A stretch of DNA of 64,000 bases. Origin: VSJD01 sp041653875 (GTDB taxonomy: Bacteria; Verrucomicrobiota; Kiritimatiellia; JAAZAB01). Made by a program: the position numbers and the translations under genes. The notes beneath the pieces are model-generated. The model was not told the DNA's origin and ran no database searches. It was given only the letters and a program-made list of their open reading frames with translations. The stretch is taken from positions 1-64,000 of the forward strand of contig JBAZEM010000014.1 in NCBI GenBank assembly GCA_041653875.1, read 5' to 3'. Of the stretch, positions 25,481 to 34,336 are shown in pieces (position 1 is the stretch's first letter; each line of letters opens with the position of its first letter).

Positions 25481-28114
25481 TTTCAGCCGCTTTATCGTAA
25501 TCCGCCGGATTTCCAGATCGGCGTTGGCGTTATAGTTCAGCGCCAGATTGAACGGCAGGTTTTCGTGCTGCCGCCAGCGGAATCTCGCCGGCCGGCCGGC
25601 TAAGATCGCGCCGAGCGGCCGGAGCGCATCCGCGCCTTTGATGGGCGCCCCGTTCTGCTCCAGGCTGATTACGCCCAGCTCGATGCCGGGCGCCGCCGGT
25701 GAAGCGAAAGCGATGTCGATTTCATACGTTCCCCTGGAGAGCGGCAGCTTGGGTCCGTACCATACATAGCCTTGCCGGTCATAATCCCGGCGTAAAACCA
25801 CGCCGCCGGATTTCAGATCCGTGTAGCCCGCGTGGAAAAACAGCGGGGCCGGTAAATTCACGGATTCGCCGGGATTCAAAAATTGCCACGGCCCGGCCGT
25901 CAGCAGGCTCAGGTCAAGATCCACAGCCCCGGCTTGCAGCGCCAGTTTCAGGCCCAGGGCGGCAAATCCCTGATAGGTTGGGGCGGGAATGTTCAACCAA
26001 ATCCAATCGTCGGCTTGAACCGGCATCGGCGGGAGCGCGGTCGCGCGGTCGTCAACCATCAGCGCCCCGGTCAAACGGCCGTGTCCCCGGACACGCGCCA
26101 GCCAGTGCAAATTCGAGACCGCCGCCACGCGGAGCGGGGCCGTGCGCAGACTGGCGTTCGTTTCCGCCAACGCCACATAGGCGCCGCCGCCGGCGGATGG
26201 GTTTCGGACGAGGGTGACATGGCGTTCCGCGATGATGGTCTCCATTTCGAAGCGCCACGCTGGGAACAGGATATTCCAGGCCGGCGGCGCCGGCTTTGCC
26301 CGTGGCGCATCTGAAATCTTGAAAGCCCACACACTGCCGTCCTGGCGGAGCAATTCCAGGCGCGGATGGCGCAACAACTGCTGGAGTGTGGCCGTCACAG
26401 GGAAGGGGCTGACTTTTTCCGGAAACAGGTCTTCGTGCAGGAGAATATAACGGACATTCATGCCGAGCAGGCCCTTGACCTGGTCCTCGGAAAGTCCGCC
26501 CTGGTTCACGCTTTCGAACCGGCGAAACACGTTTTCCAAATAGCCCGCCTTGATAAACGGGTTATAGCCGTTGACCATGCGCACCCGGTGGAGCGAGGCA
26601 AAATATTGATAAATCGAGGCATAGTGCGAATCGCCCGGCCAGAGCGGGAGCACCAATACATGCGGGACGGCCTGGCCGGCGGCCGCATCGGCGGCCACCG
26701 CCGCATAGGCGCCCTGTTTGTTTTCAAGCAGGGAAATTGTGGGATGGGCGCGGGGGGCGTAGTCCCAAAGGATTAAGCCGGCGAAGATCGCTGGTATCAG
26801 GATGCGCCATGCCCTTCCGGAACGGAGCCGAACCACGGCCGTCAGCGCGATGACCGAGGCCAGCGCCAGGAACGACGGCATCAGGCAGAAAATCTTTGCC
26901 GGCTGGCGGATCATGGCATAGGGCGGAATAAGCCGGCGGCATATTCTGAAAAGCAGCCCGTGTTCCGGACCCCACGGCCCCAGCGCCAGAAACACGATCG
27001 CCAGCATGGCCAGCATCATAAGCGCCAGGACCGGAACCATAGGGTCAGCCCTCGAATTAGAACTTAAGGCGCGCTTATCTTTTATTCTAAGGGCTGACCC
27101 TGCCAGTGCCGCTAACACCAGCCAGCCGGTTATGATAAATGCCGGGATAAGCGCGCCTATGTAGATGTGCGTCGAAACGCCCTCTATGCGCATTCCGAAT
27201 AAACCTTGCCAAGCCGGGGTAAACAACATGATTTCGTAAAGTGTGCGCGGCCCGATGGCGTGCGCCGCCGGCGCCAGCCCGGTCACCGCGCGATAGAGGG
27301 CTTTCATCAGGACCGGGAACAGGAGCGCCACAGCGGCAAACAAGACGATGGGCAGGAGCGCCAGGGCCAGGCGCCGGTAACTCGAGCCCTGACGCCATTG
27401 GAAATCCGGTCGCCCCGCGAACGCCATGATGCCCCAACCCGGTATTGCCAAAGTTCCGAAAAAGAAAACATGGCTATCGCCCCAGGAAGCCAGGAGCAAG
27501 GCCGCCCCGGCCATGACGCCGCCCCGGATCCGATCCTCCCTGACAGCCAAATCGACCCCAAGCAGGATGGCTGGAATCCAGGCCATGGCAAAGCCGGCCG
27601 GACTGCCGCCGAAAAGGTTGATCCAGCGAAACGGCAGAACGATCCCAACCAGGGCGGCCGCAACGGCCACCCATTCGGACTGTGTCCAGCGCCGGACAAG
27701 CAACCACGTCAGCAGATAGGTAAGCCACAGCGCGATGAACCCCGTCAGGTTCCACCCGAATGCCTGACCGCATAATCCCGCCAGCGCCGCATAGACCAGT
27801 GAAAACGGGATATAATAGGCATACGGTTCGAAGCGTTCGCGGTCGTTGCCGGTATTGAATTCGTAAAGATTATAAAACAGAGGAGTTTTACCGGCGGCCA
27901 TGTCGCCGGCCAACCAGCAGTAATACAAGAACTGCAGGTGATCGCCGGGAATCATTTTTTGAATATTGGCGGCTTTCCGGTGGGCGGCGACGGGAATTCC
28001 CGAGTTGACATAGCGCGGCAGGGGCCAGGAAACAAGCAGCCAGACGCCCAGCGTTACCGCGAACGAGATTCCGGCGAGTTTCCGGATGGATAAACGGGGT
28101 TGACTGTCGGTCAT
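25478..28114 (-). CDS. Large integral membrane protein, GT-C-like
   Basis: An 878-residue protein. The N-terminal 560 residues hold about 11-13 membrane segments, with a first extracytoplasmic loop that carries GDHLQFLYYCWLAGDM and NTGNDRERFEPYAYYIPFSL, an acidic/His pattern typical of polyprenyl-linked GT-C glycosyltransferases. The C-terminal 300 residues are soluble and beta-rich and could be a carbohydrate-binding domain. I cannot assign it to a named family. A palindromic element (27041-27101) is inserted in frame in a membrane-loop region. It lies upstream of the O-antigen export operon with a 121-bp gap containing a repeat, so a role in polysaccharide or glycolipid assembly is likely. 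Confidence 0.75.
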   Translation of the reverse strand: MTDSQPRLSIRKLAGISFAVTLGVWLLVSWPLPRYVNSGIPVAAHRKAANIQKMIPGDHLQFLYYCWLAGDMAAGKTPLFYNLYEFNTGNDRERFEPYAYYIPFSLVYAALAGLCGQAFGWNLTGFIALWLTYLLTWLLVRRWTQSEWVAVAAALVGIVLPFRWINLFGGSPAGFAMAWIPAILLGVDLAVREDRIRGGVMAGAALLLASWGDSHVFFFGTLAIPGWGIMAFAGRPDFQWRQGSSYRRLALALLPIVLFAAVALLFPVLMKALYRAVTGLAPAAHAIGPRTLYEIMLFTPAWQGLFGMRIEGVSTHIYIGALIPAFIITGWLVLAALAGSALRIKDKRALSSNSRADPMVPVLALMMLAMLAIVFLALGPWGPEHGLLFRICRRLIPPYAMIRQPAKIFCLMPSFLALASVIALTAVVRLRSGRAWRILIPAIFAGLILWDYAPRAHPTISLLENKQGAYAAVAADAAAGQAVPHVLVLPLWPGDSHYASIYQYFASLHRVRMVNGYNPFIKAGYLENVFRRFESVNQGGLSEDQVKGLLGMNVRYILLHEDLFPEKVSPFPVTATLQQLLRHPRLELLRQDGSVWAFKISDAPRAKPAPPAWNILFPAWRFEMETIIAERHVTLVRNPSAGGGAYVALAETNASLRTAPLRVAAVSNLHWLARVRGHGRLTGALMVDDRATALPPMPVQADDWIWLNIPAPTYQGFAALGLKLALQAGAVDLDLSLLTAGPWQFLNPGESVNLPAPLFFHAGYTDLKSGGVVLRRDYDRQGYVWYGPKLPLSRGTYEIDIAFASPAAPGIELGVISLEQNGAPIKGADALRPLGAILAGRPARFRWRQHENLPFNLALNYNANADLEIRRITIKRLK
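27041..27101. repeat. Palindromic element inserted in frame in a membrane-protein gene
   Basis: Arms agggtcagccct (27041-27052) and agggctgaccct (27090-27101) are perfect 12-nt complements. A second inner pair ttagaa/ttctaa (27057-27062 and 27085-27090) extends the stem. The 61-bp element keeps the reading frame open and is translated as a short polar stretch (LRIKDKRALSSNSRADP) between two hydrophobic segments, with local base composition more AT-rich than the flanks. Confidence 0.9.
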
Positions 28115-28295
28115 GCGTAAAATTTAACGCAAAGGCTCATCGGCGCAAAGCACGAAATGCGCGGGACAGGAACGTTGTGTTGTGGGGCGCGCGGCTTAAT
28201 GGGCGCTTTGCGCCTTGATTTAGGTCCGGCAAGAGGACAAACTGAATGGGGTTTATCGTCGGCGCGGATATCGGGGACCTGGAGCGAATGCGTTC

Positions 28296-29036
28296 ATGAA
28301 GACCAAACGTCAAAGGTTGGACCAATTGCTGTTGGAACGCGGCTTGGCGGAAAGCCGCGCCAAGGCCCAGCGCCTGGTCCTGGCCGGCGCTGTGCGCGCG
28401 GATGGCCAGCCGGCGCTTAAACCGGGCCGTGAGTTTCCGGCGGAAGTCGTTCTTACCGTCGCCGCGCCGGAACGGTTTGTCGGGCGCGGCGGCGAAAAAC
28501 TGGAGAAAGCCTTCGAATTCTTTGGCCTGGATGTCCGGGATAAAGTCTGCCTGGACGTGGGCGCCTCCACGGGTGGGTTCACCGATTGCCTGCTTCAGCA
28601 CGGGGCCGCCAAAGTGTTCGCGGTGGACGTCGGCAAAGGACAACTGCACTGGAAGCTCCGGAACGATCCGCGCGTTGTGGTCATGGAGAACGTCAACGCC
28701 CGTTACCTGCGCGCCGCCGACTTTCCAACGCCGGCGGATTTTGCCGTAATGGATGTGTCGTTTATCTCTTTGACAAAGGTCCTGCCCGCGGTTAAAGATA
28801 TTGCGCGGGTGGCGGCCCAAATTGTCACGCTCATCAAGCCTCAATTCGAAGCCGGGCGCGAGGAAGTTTGCCGCGGGGGCGTTGTGCGCGACGCCGCCGT
28901 GCAGGCGCGAGTCGTGGCGCAAATTCGCGCTTTTGGCCAGGCGGAACTGGGATTAACATGGCGCGGCGTTTGCGAATCGCCCATCAAGGGGCCCGCCGGC
29001 AATATCGAGTTTTTAGCCTGTTGGGAAAAATCATGA
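28296..29036 (+). CDS. tlyA: TlyA-family rRNA 2'-O-methyltransferase / FtsJ-like
   Basis: A 246-residue protein with an N-terminal S4 RNA-binding domain (RLDQLLLERGLAESRAKAQR, about 6-25) and an FtsJ-type methyltransferase domain. The SAM site is CLDVGASTGGFTDCLLQ and is followed by VFAVDVGKGQLHWKLR and a PADFAVMDVSFISLTKVLP motif (the catalytic-like D). TlyA methylates 16S and 23S rRNA in actinobacteria; older names call it hemolysin. Its stop overlaps the nadK start (ATGA), a common tlyA-nadK arrangement. Confidence 0.93.
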   Translation: MKTKRQRLDQLLLERGLAESRAKAQRLVLAGAVRADGQPALKPGREFPAEVVLTVAAPERFVGRGGEKLEKAFEFFGLDVRDKVCLDVGASTGGFTDCLLQHGAAKVFAVDVGKGQLHWKLRNDPRVVVMENVNARYLRAADFPTPADFAVMDVSFISLTKVLPAVKDIARVAAQIVTLIKPQFEAGREEVCRGGVVRDAAVQARVVAQIRAFGQAELGLTWRGVCESPIKGPAGNIEFLACWEKS

Positions 29037-29896
29037 AACCCATTGGAATATTCGCCAATGGCGCCAAACCCTCGGCCCCGGAGATCCTGAGTCGGTTTTC
29101 GGAAACCGCCCGGCGCCTTGGCCTGCGGCTGGCGGCCGAGCCGGAAGCCGCCCGTTTTCTGCCCGGCGCGCGCCGCCTGGCGCCGGAAAAACTGACCCGC
29201 TCCATTTCGCTCCTGATGGTGTTTGGGGGCGACGGCACCATGCTGCGGGCCATGCGCCTGCTCGGTGGCAAGCCCATTCCGGTGCTCGGTGTTAATCTGG
29301 GAAGTTTGGGTTTTCTAACAAGCGTTGCCCAACAGGATGCCGGGCGGGCCCTGGAATGCGTGGCTGCGGGGCGATATACCGTGGAAGGCCGCGCGCTAAT
29401 GAATTGCTTGGTTACGCGCGCCGGACGGATCGTTGGCCGTTATCGCGCGCTGAATGATGTCGTCATCGACCGCGGGGCGTGTTGCCGGATCGTGACCTTG
29501 GATATGCGGATTGACGGCGAGGCGGTGTCGTCCTTCATGTGCGATGGGCTCATTGTCTCCACGCCCACGGGCAGTACGGGGCATTCGCTGTCGGCCGGCG
29601 GACCGATCGTGCACCCCGGCGCCGCCGCGTTCATTGTCAGCCTGATCTGTCCGCACACGCTCAGCTCGCGCCCGCTGGTGGTTCCGGATGAAAAGCGGAT
29701 TACCATCCGGGTGGCCAAGAGTGTGGGCGATCTCTTGCTTTCTGTGGATGGCCAGGTGGGTGAAAAGCTCGAGCCGGGCGACCAGGTGGAAATTCGGCGC
29801 AGCAAACAAAACGCCCGCTTTGTGCATCTGCCGGATTACAGCTACTTCACGGTTCTGCGCCAGAAATTGCACTGGCGTGGTTCGACCCTGGCCTGA
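29033..29896 (+). CDS. nadK: NAD kinase
   Basis: A 287-residue ATP/polyphosphate-NAD 2'-kinase that makes NADP. Motifs: VFGGDGTMLRAMR (the GGDG loop) and NLGSLGFLTS, followed by the family DGLIVSTPTGSTGHSLSAGG segment. A C-terminal HTLSSRPLVVPD segment is present, all in the normal order. The frame is open upstream inside tlyA, but the ATG at 29033 (MKPIGIFANGAKP) is the expected start and overlaps the tlyA stop by 4 bp. Confidence 0.96.
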   Translation: MKPIGIFANGAKPSAPEILSRFSETARRLGLRLAAEPEAARFLPGARRLAPEKLTRSISLLMVFGGDGTMLRAMRLLGGKPIPVLGVNLGSLGFLTSVAQQDAGRALECVAAGRYTVEGRALMNCLVTRAGRIVGRYRALNDVVIDRGACCRIVTLDMRIDGEAVSSFMCDGLIVSTPTGSTGHSLSAGGPIVHPGAAAFIVSLICPHTLSSRPLVVPDEKRITIRVAKSVGDLLLSVDGQVGEKLEPGDQVEIRRSKQNARFVHLPDYSYFTVLRQKLHWRGSTLA

Positions 29897-29955
29897 GCGC
29901 TGGGTTCATTATGGACATCTTTTCCGCTGATCACAAGGGTTATCCCGGATTTCCC

Positions 29956-29984
29956 GTGACAATTAACGGGCGCTGAGGTATATT
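29956..29984 (+). promoter_or_regulatory. Sigma70-type promoter upstream of the CsgG-like gene
   Basis: GTGACA (29956-29961) and TATATT (29979-29984) are separated by 17 nt, each matching 5/6 of consensus. The start codon at 30038 is about 50 nt downstream and has a strong aggacaggagg ribosome site. It would initiate the 30.0-35.6 kb envelope gene cluster. Confidence 0.6.
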
Positions 29985-30037
29985 GAACCGAAACTATTTG
30001 GACGGTTATCGAATTCACATTAAGGACAGGAGGCGTT

Positions 30038-31177
30038 ATGCAATCTGTGCGCAAAGGGATGATCGTCGTGGTGTCATTGGCTATGTTGGGAGTCTGGGCA
30101 ACGGCGCAGAATAAGGACGCGCCCGAGACCAGGAACGTCAATGTGACGGTGGGTGAAAAGAGCGGTGTCAAGGAAAGCGTGACCGTGGTGCAGCCCGGGC
30201 CGGGCGGCGCGACCCAGGTTTTAAGAAAGGAAGTCATCAAGAACGACGACGATAAAAAGGCGGAGCAAGCCCGCCCGCCGGCGGTGGCCGACGAAACGCC
30301 GCGCAAGGCGCGGGTAGTCGTTGTTCCGGCAGTGTTCGCCCAGGCCATGCGCAACAAGGCCCAGCGTGAAATCAATGAAATGTTCGGGCTAACCGATCCA
30401 GCGGCCCTGGAAAATCCCGGTTACACCAGTTATATTATTGACGCGCTGGTCAATACCCGCAAATTAGACGTGCTGGAACGCGAGGATTTACGTTCCGTGA
30501 AAAAAGAGATTGATTTCGGCGAGTCGGAATACGTTGATCTTGAGAAAGCCGTCAAGATCGGCCGGATGCTGAACGCCGACTACGTCGTGCTTCCGGAAAT
30601 CCGCGTCTTCACGGTTTGGCGCGACAACCGGCCGGCGCCGTATGTGGGGCAGGATCAGAAACGGATTCGGGGCAAGTTCGAAACCACCGTGCGCACGGTG
30701 GACGTGGCCTCATCCAAGATCGTGGCCTCGCGCGTGGACGAAGTGGAACGGACGGCGCGAATTCGCGAGCGGGATAATCCGCGCGTGGTCGTGGAAGACC
30801 TGATCGGCGGCATGTACAAGGATTCGGCGCTGAAAGAAGGTGCGAATATCATTGACGTGGCCTATCCGATCAAAATCATTTCGTTTATTGACGACGACCA
30901 TGTCATCGTCAATCGCGGCCGGGGCGCCATTATGCCGGACGAAGTGCTGAAGGTGTACGAAACCGGCGAGATGATGACCGACCCGGACACCAAGGATAAC
31001 TTGGGATATAATGAGGCCTATGCCGGTTCCGTTAAAATCACCGAGATCAACGAGAAAACGAGCAAGGCCGTGATTGTGGAGAAAAAAGGCGTCATCAAGA
31101 AATTGTCCATCTGCCGCCGGGATCGGGCGCCAAGCACCGCCGCGCCGATCCAGCAGCCGGCGCCCAAACTTGATTGA
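30038..31177 (+). CDS. CsgG/HfaB-like secreted protein
   Basis: A 379-residue protein with a cleavable-looking N-terminal signal (MQSVRKGMIVVVSLAMLGVW then ATAQ). It has a CsgG-type domain from about 85 to 275: RKARVVVVPAVFAQ, then TSYIIDALVNTRKLDVLERE (family pattern) and RMLNADYVVLPEI. The C-terminal part (about 285-365) is a second small beta domain. CsgG domains occur in curli pores and in diverse lipoproteins; no lipobox cysteine is visible here. Upstream: a good promoter and ribosome site. It starts a same-strand series with YcfL-like and LpoB-like genes and LPP20-like genes. Confidence 0.82.
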   Translation: MQSVRKGMIVVVSLAMLGVWATAQNKDAPETRNVNVTVGEKSGVKESVTVVQPGPGGATQVLRKEVIKNDDDKKAEQARPPAVADETPRKARVVVVPAVFAQAMRNKAQREINEMFGLTDPAALENPGYTSYIIDALVNTRKLDVLEREDLRSVKKEIDFGESEYVDLEKAVKIGRMLNADYVVLPEIRVFTVWRDNRPAPYVGQDQKRIRGKFETTVRTVDVASSKIVASRVDEVERTARIRERDNPRVVVEDLIGGMYKDSALKEGANIIDVAYPIKIISFIDDDHVIVNRGRGAIMPDEVLKVYETGEMMTDPDTKDNLGYNEAYAGSVKITEINEKTSKAVIVEKKGVIKKLSICRRDRAPSTAAPIQQPAPKLD

Positions 31178-31224
31178 GCGCATCCGGAATCCGGGATTAC
31201 CGGCCGCAAACGGACGCACACATT

Positions 31225-31650
31225 ATGAAAAAACATACGCTGTTATCGGTTGTCGGGGTGGTGGCGCTCATCGCGCTGGGCGGCTGCCGCACGCCGCCCT
31301 CGGCGGGGATTACGATAGAGTCGTATCCCCAAAATTCAATGCGGGTGAATTCGCGGATCTTGGGCGGCTGGCTGAGTGTGGCGGAGGTTAATACCGCGAA
31401 GAAAAACGATTTGCTGGTGGGACAGGTCGCCGCGCAGAACTCAACCCAGAAAGACTGCCAGTTCGAATACCGGTTCCGCTGGCTGGATGAGGACGGCCTG
31501 GAACTGACGACCACCATGTCCGTATGGACGCCCGTGAGCGTCGCGGCCATGGAAAAGAAAATGATGCAGGGCATCGCGCCCAGTAAAAATGCGGCCAATT
31601 TTGTGTTCGATGTGCGGTTCCGCCGCCCCAGCATGCGCTGGACTCGGTAG
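31225..31650 (+). CDS. YcfL-like lipoprotein (DUF1425)
   Basis: A 141-residue lipoprotein with a signal peptide and lipobox LGGC (about residues 16-19). The YcfL/DUF1425 body is recognisable from SILGGWL-like and VNTAKKNDLLVGQVAAQNST text, then FEYRFRWLDEDGLEL. In E. coli ycfL sits beside lpoB; the same pairing occurs here, with the LpoB-like gene 81 bp downstream. The frame is open from 31174 but the ATG at 31225 begins the signal. Function unknown. Confidence 0.82.
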   Translation: MKKHTLLSVVGVVALIALGGCRTPPSAGITIESYPQNSMRVNSRILGGWLSVAEVNTAKKNDLLVGQVAAQNSTQKDCQFEYRFRWLDEDGLELTTTMSVWTPVSVAAMEKKMMQGIAPSKNAANFVFDVRFRRPSMRWTR

Positions 31651-31731
31651 AATCGGCCGCTTGAACGGGTGCGCCCGACATCCGGCAATCCGGACCGGGC
31701 CAAAATCGGTCTATTGAATGGAGCTCAAACT

Positions 31732-32337
31732 ATGCATGCAACATTGCGCGCCGTACGGTGGACAATGGCGCTGGGATTGGCGGTCGGTTTGGCGGGTTGC
31801 ACTACGCCCCCGCACAGTGAATATGTGCCGGCGGAAGAGGCTGGGGTTGTCACCATTGGGTTGGACGATCATGACTATGACTTGGCCTGCGAGGGGATCG
31901 CGCGGGAAATGCTGACCCGGGGATTACCGAAAGGGTTTGTGGTCGTATTGGGGCCGGTGGACACGCGGGAATGCCCGTACGATGTGCGCGTGCGGCAAAT
32001 GCAGAAATCATTGCAAGTGATCCTGAATAAGGAAGGCACGCTTAAATTCATGGCGGCCATCGACGTCATGGCGGCGGGCGGCGATGCCGGCGCGGAAATT
32101 TACCGGCTCATCGAATACAACTGGCTGAACCAGAATCCGATTGACGCCGAGGATTTGCAGAAATTCGGCAAACTGGGCAAGGTGAGCGGCATCCTTTTCG
32201 GACGGGTCTCGGCATTGGAACGGCGCAAACCGGGCAGTCCGCGCGAAATCACCTATCGCTTCGTCTGGGAACTCGCCAATACGGAGACCGGCCTTGTCGA
32301 GCTTTCCCACGAACAGAAGATCCGCAAAAATCTGTGA
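31732..32337 (+). CDS. LpoB-like lipoprotein (penicillin-binding protein activator family)
   Basis: A 201-residue lipoprotein: signal peptide with lipobox LAGC (about 20-23), then a compact domain whose text (VTIGLDDHDYDLACEGIARE, then MLTRGLPKGF, and a C-terminal YRFVWELANTETGLVELSHE) matches LpoB/YcfM. LpoB anchors in the outer membrane and activates the bifunctional peptidoglycan synthase PBP1b. Whether this homologue does so is inference. The start at 31732 is chosen over an upstream in-frame ATG at 31669 because it begins the signal peptide. The stop overlaps the GTG of the next gene. Confidence 0.82.
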   Translation: MHATLRAVRWTMALGLAVGLAGCTTPPHSEYVPAEEAGVVTIGLDDHDYDLACEGIAREMLTRGLPKGFVVVLGPVDTRECPYDVRVRQMQKSLQVILNKEGTLKFMAAIDVMAAGGDAGAEIYRLIEYNWLNQNPIDAEDLQKFGKLGKVSGILFGRVSALERRKPGSPREITYRFVWELANTETGLVELSHEQKIRKNL

Positions 32338-34274
32338 CCAGAGACGCCATGCAAGCTTATAGCTTCCCCGCTCGAATCCCTTTTTCCCGGCTGTGTTGCG
32401 CGGTTTTCATTGTGGCGGCCGTGCTTTCCACGGATGCTAAAAATCGCCGCGATGAGGAGCGTCCCGAATGGATCGCCCAGCCCAAGAGCGGTGACTCGAT
32501 GTATCTTTATGTGGTGGGCCATGCCGCCGGCCAGCCCTCGGAAACGGAGGCGCAGGACGCGGCCTACCGGAATGCCCTGCAAAAAATCGCCGCGCAAATT
32601 CCCGCGCCGGACGGCAAACCGGCGCCGCCGACCAGGATTCAGCGCGCGGAAGTCGTGCCGGGATGCCGGTATGTCGAGAAAGCCGGTTCCCGATACGAAG
32701 CCTGGGTCCAGGTGAGTTGGCCCGCGGCGGAAAAACAGAAGCTGATCCGCCAACCGGCGCCGGCGCGCTCTTCGTCAGGTGCCGGGGAACGGCCCGAATC
32801 CATCGGACGGGAAGGCGGGGTAGTGGAAGATCGGGGATTGGGCGTGACCGTGACTATCCCGCCAGGAGCTGTAGAAGCGGCTGTCCCGATCACTATCCGC
32901 CGCGCGGAAAATTCGCCGCCGCCGGCCGGCGCGCCGATGCCATCCACGCTGGCGTCCCGGCTTTATTTGGGGCCGATCCTGGATTTGGGGCCGTCGGCAA
33001 CCCGCTTCGATCAACCGGTGAATGTCCGCATAAAATGGCCGGAACTCGCCGGACTGGATCCGGAACAATTCGCGCCGGAAGTAGGCTGGTATGATGGCGC
33101 CACGTGGCAACCGTTGGAAACGGTGAATTTCAAAGACGGCGAACTTTCTTTTAACACGGATCATTTTTCGTTGTTTTGGCCGGTGGTGGGTGTGGTGGGG
33201 GCGGCGGTCGCCTGGTATGAATTACAGCAATGGGCGAATGTCTGGAAAACACCGGAGATTCTGATCACTCCGGATAAGATGCCGCAAACTCATCTGGATA
33301 AAATTAAATTGCCGGGAAAATTGGAGTTCCCCCTGAATCTGCCCCAGTGCGGGTTTAATACCTTTAAAGGGGTCAAACGGCCGGCGGTATTTCCCGCCAA
33401 TGGCGCCACCATGGTGACCCGCAAGAGCGCCAACTGCTGGGATTGCTGCAATTATGTGGCCTCCGTGCTCTTGGCTAAAAATGACGCGCGCTTCAAATTC
33501 TTCAAGATCGTGCAGGGCAAAGTGACCGTAACGAACCGCGCCGGTCAACGTGAAACCGGCGACCATGCCTGGATTGAACTCAAGGTGGGCGGCAAAGTGT
33601 ATGTGCTGGATACCACGCATCCGAACGATCTTGTATTCATACCCCGGGCTGAAGCTTGCCGGCGCGACAATCTTGCGCCCGTTACCCAGTGGGACTGCCA
33701 TCCGAATTCCAGCCGCCCTTATATGCCTTGGGACGACGAACAAACTGCCGCCTCCAACAGTCCCGCAGCGCCCTCCGGGGCCGGTGGCGCCTCGGGCACC
33801 TACCCGGCCGAGCCTTTCAATGGCATGCAGATAACGTACACCCTTTCCGGCGTAAAGCTCGGGGCTTCCAAGGACAAATCGGGGTTCACCTGCACCCGCA
33901 CACAGGACGGCGAGATTGCCGGTGACCGGATACAGCTTTCCGGAACCTCCAAAATGGGCGGTGGGTTCGGCGCCGACGTAACCGTCCGCCTCTGGGCCGG
34001 GAACGAGGAGAAAACCTATACGAACTATGTCGCGAGCGGATCGCCCGGATTCAATTCCGTGAGCTATAACCTGACCGTCCCGGTGGCGAACGGCGCGGCA
34101 ACGGGCGGATTCAGCATCCAGATGGACGGTCATTACTCCATGGGCGGCGGACACCGGGGGCTCGTGGTCAACGGCACACTGAAGAGCTCGTCGGACAGTC
34201 AACCGGGGAATTCCACGCCGGCCTCGGGAACTCAACGCGACGATCCCACCACGGTCGTCAAGGACAGGCCCTGA
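32334..34274 (+). CDS. Exported multidomain protein: LPP20-like, ZU5-like and transglutaminase-like
   Basis: A 646-residue protein with an N-terminal hydrophobic signal (about 13-32). Domain 1 (about 43-140) shares the motif PEWIAQPKxxDSxYLYxVGHA with the downstream 34337-35587 gene (LPP20-like). Domain 2 (about 160-275) resembles ZU5: GGVVEDRGLGVTVTIPPGAV. A hydrophobic stretch (about 281-297) follows. Domain 3 (about 365-430) shows a transglutaminase-like triad: Cys368 in NCWDCC, His411 in GDHAWIEL and Asp426 in VLDTTHP. The last 180 residues are beta-rich with no recognised family. A GTG start overlaps the LpoB-like stop (GTGA); the ATG at 32349 is an alternative. Cysteine protease, amidase or cross-linking activity is possible but unproved. 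Confidence 0.75.
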   Translation: MTRDAMQAYSFPARIPFSRLCCAVFIVAAVLSTDAKNRRDEERPEWIAQPKSGDSMYLYVVGHAAGQPSETEAQDAAYRNALQKIAAQIPAPDGKPAPPTRIQRAEVVPGCRYVEKAGSRYEAWVQVSWPAAEKQKLIRQPAPARSSSGAGERPESIGREGGVVEDRGLGVTVTIPPGAVEAAVPITIRRAENSPPPAGAPMPSTLASRLYLGPILDLGPSATRFDQPVNVRIKWPELAGLDPEQFAPEVGWYDGATWQPLETVNFKDGELSFNTDHFSLFWPVVGVVGAAVAWYELQQWANVWKTPEILITPDKMPQTHLDKIKLPGKLEFPLNLPQCGFNTFKGVKRPAVFPANGATMVTRKSANCWDCCNYVASVLLAKNDARFKFFKIVQGKVTVTNRAGQRETGDHAWIELKVGGKVYVLDTTHPNDLVFIPRAEACRRDNLAPVTQWDCHPNSSRPYMPWDDEQTAASNSPAAPSGAGGASGTYPAEPFNGMQITYTLSGVKLGASKDKSGFTCTRTQDGEIAGDRIQLSGTSKMGGGFGADVTVRLWAGNEEKTYTNYVASGSPGFNSVSYNLTVPVANGAATGGFSIQMDGHYSMGGGHRGLVVNGTLKSSSDSQPGNSTPASGTQRDDPTTVVKDRP

Positions 34275-34336
34275 TCATAGATGCGTATGCAATCCATCCA
34301 ACCCGGGCCGATCTTCAACGCCTTTCCTCCGGCGCC

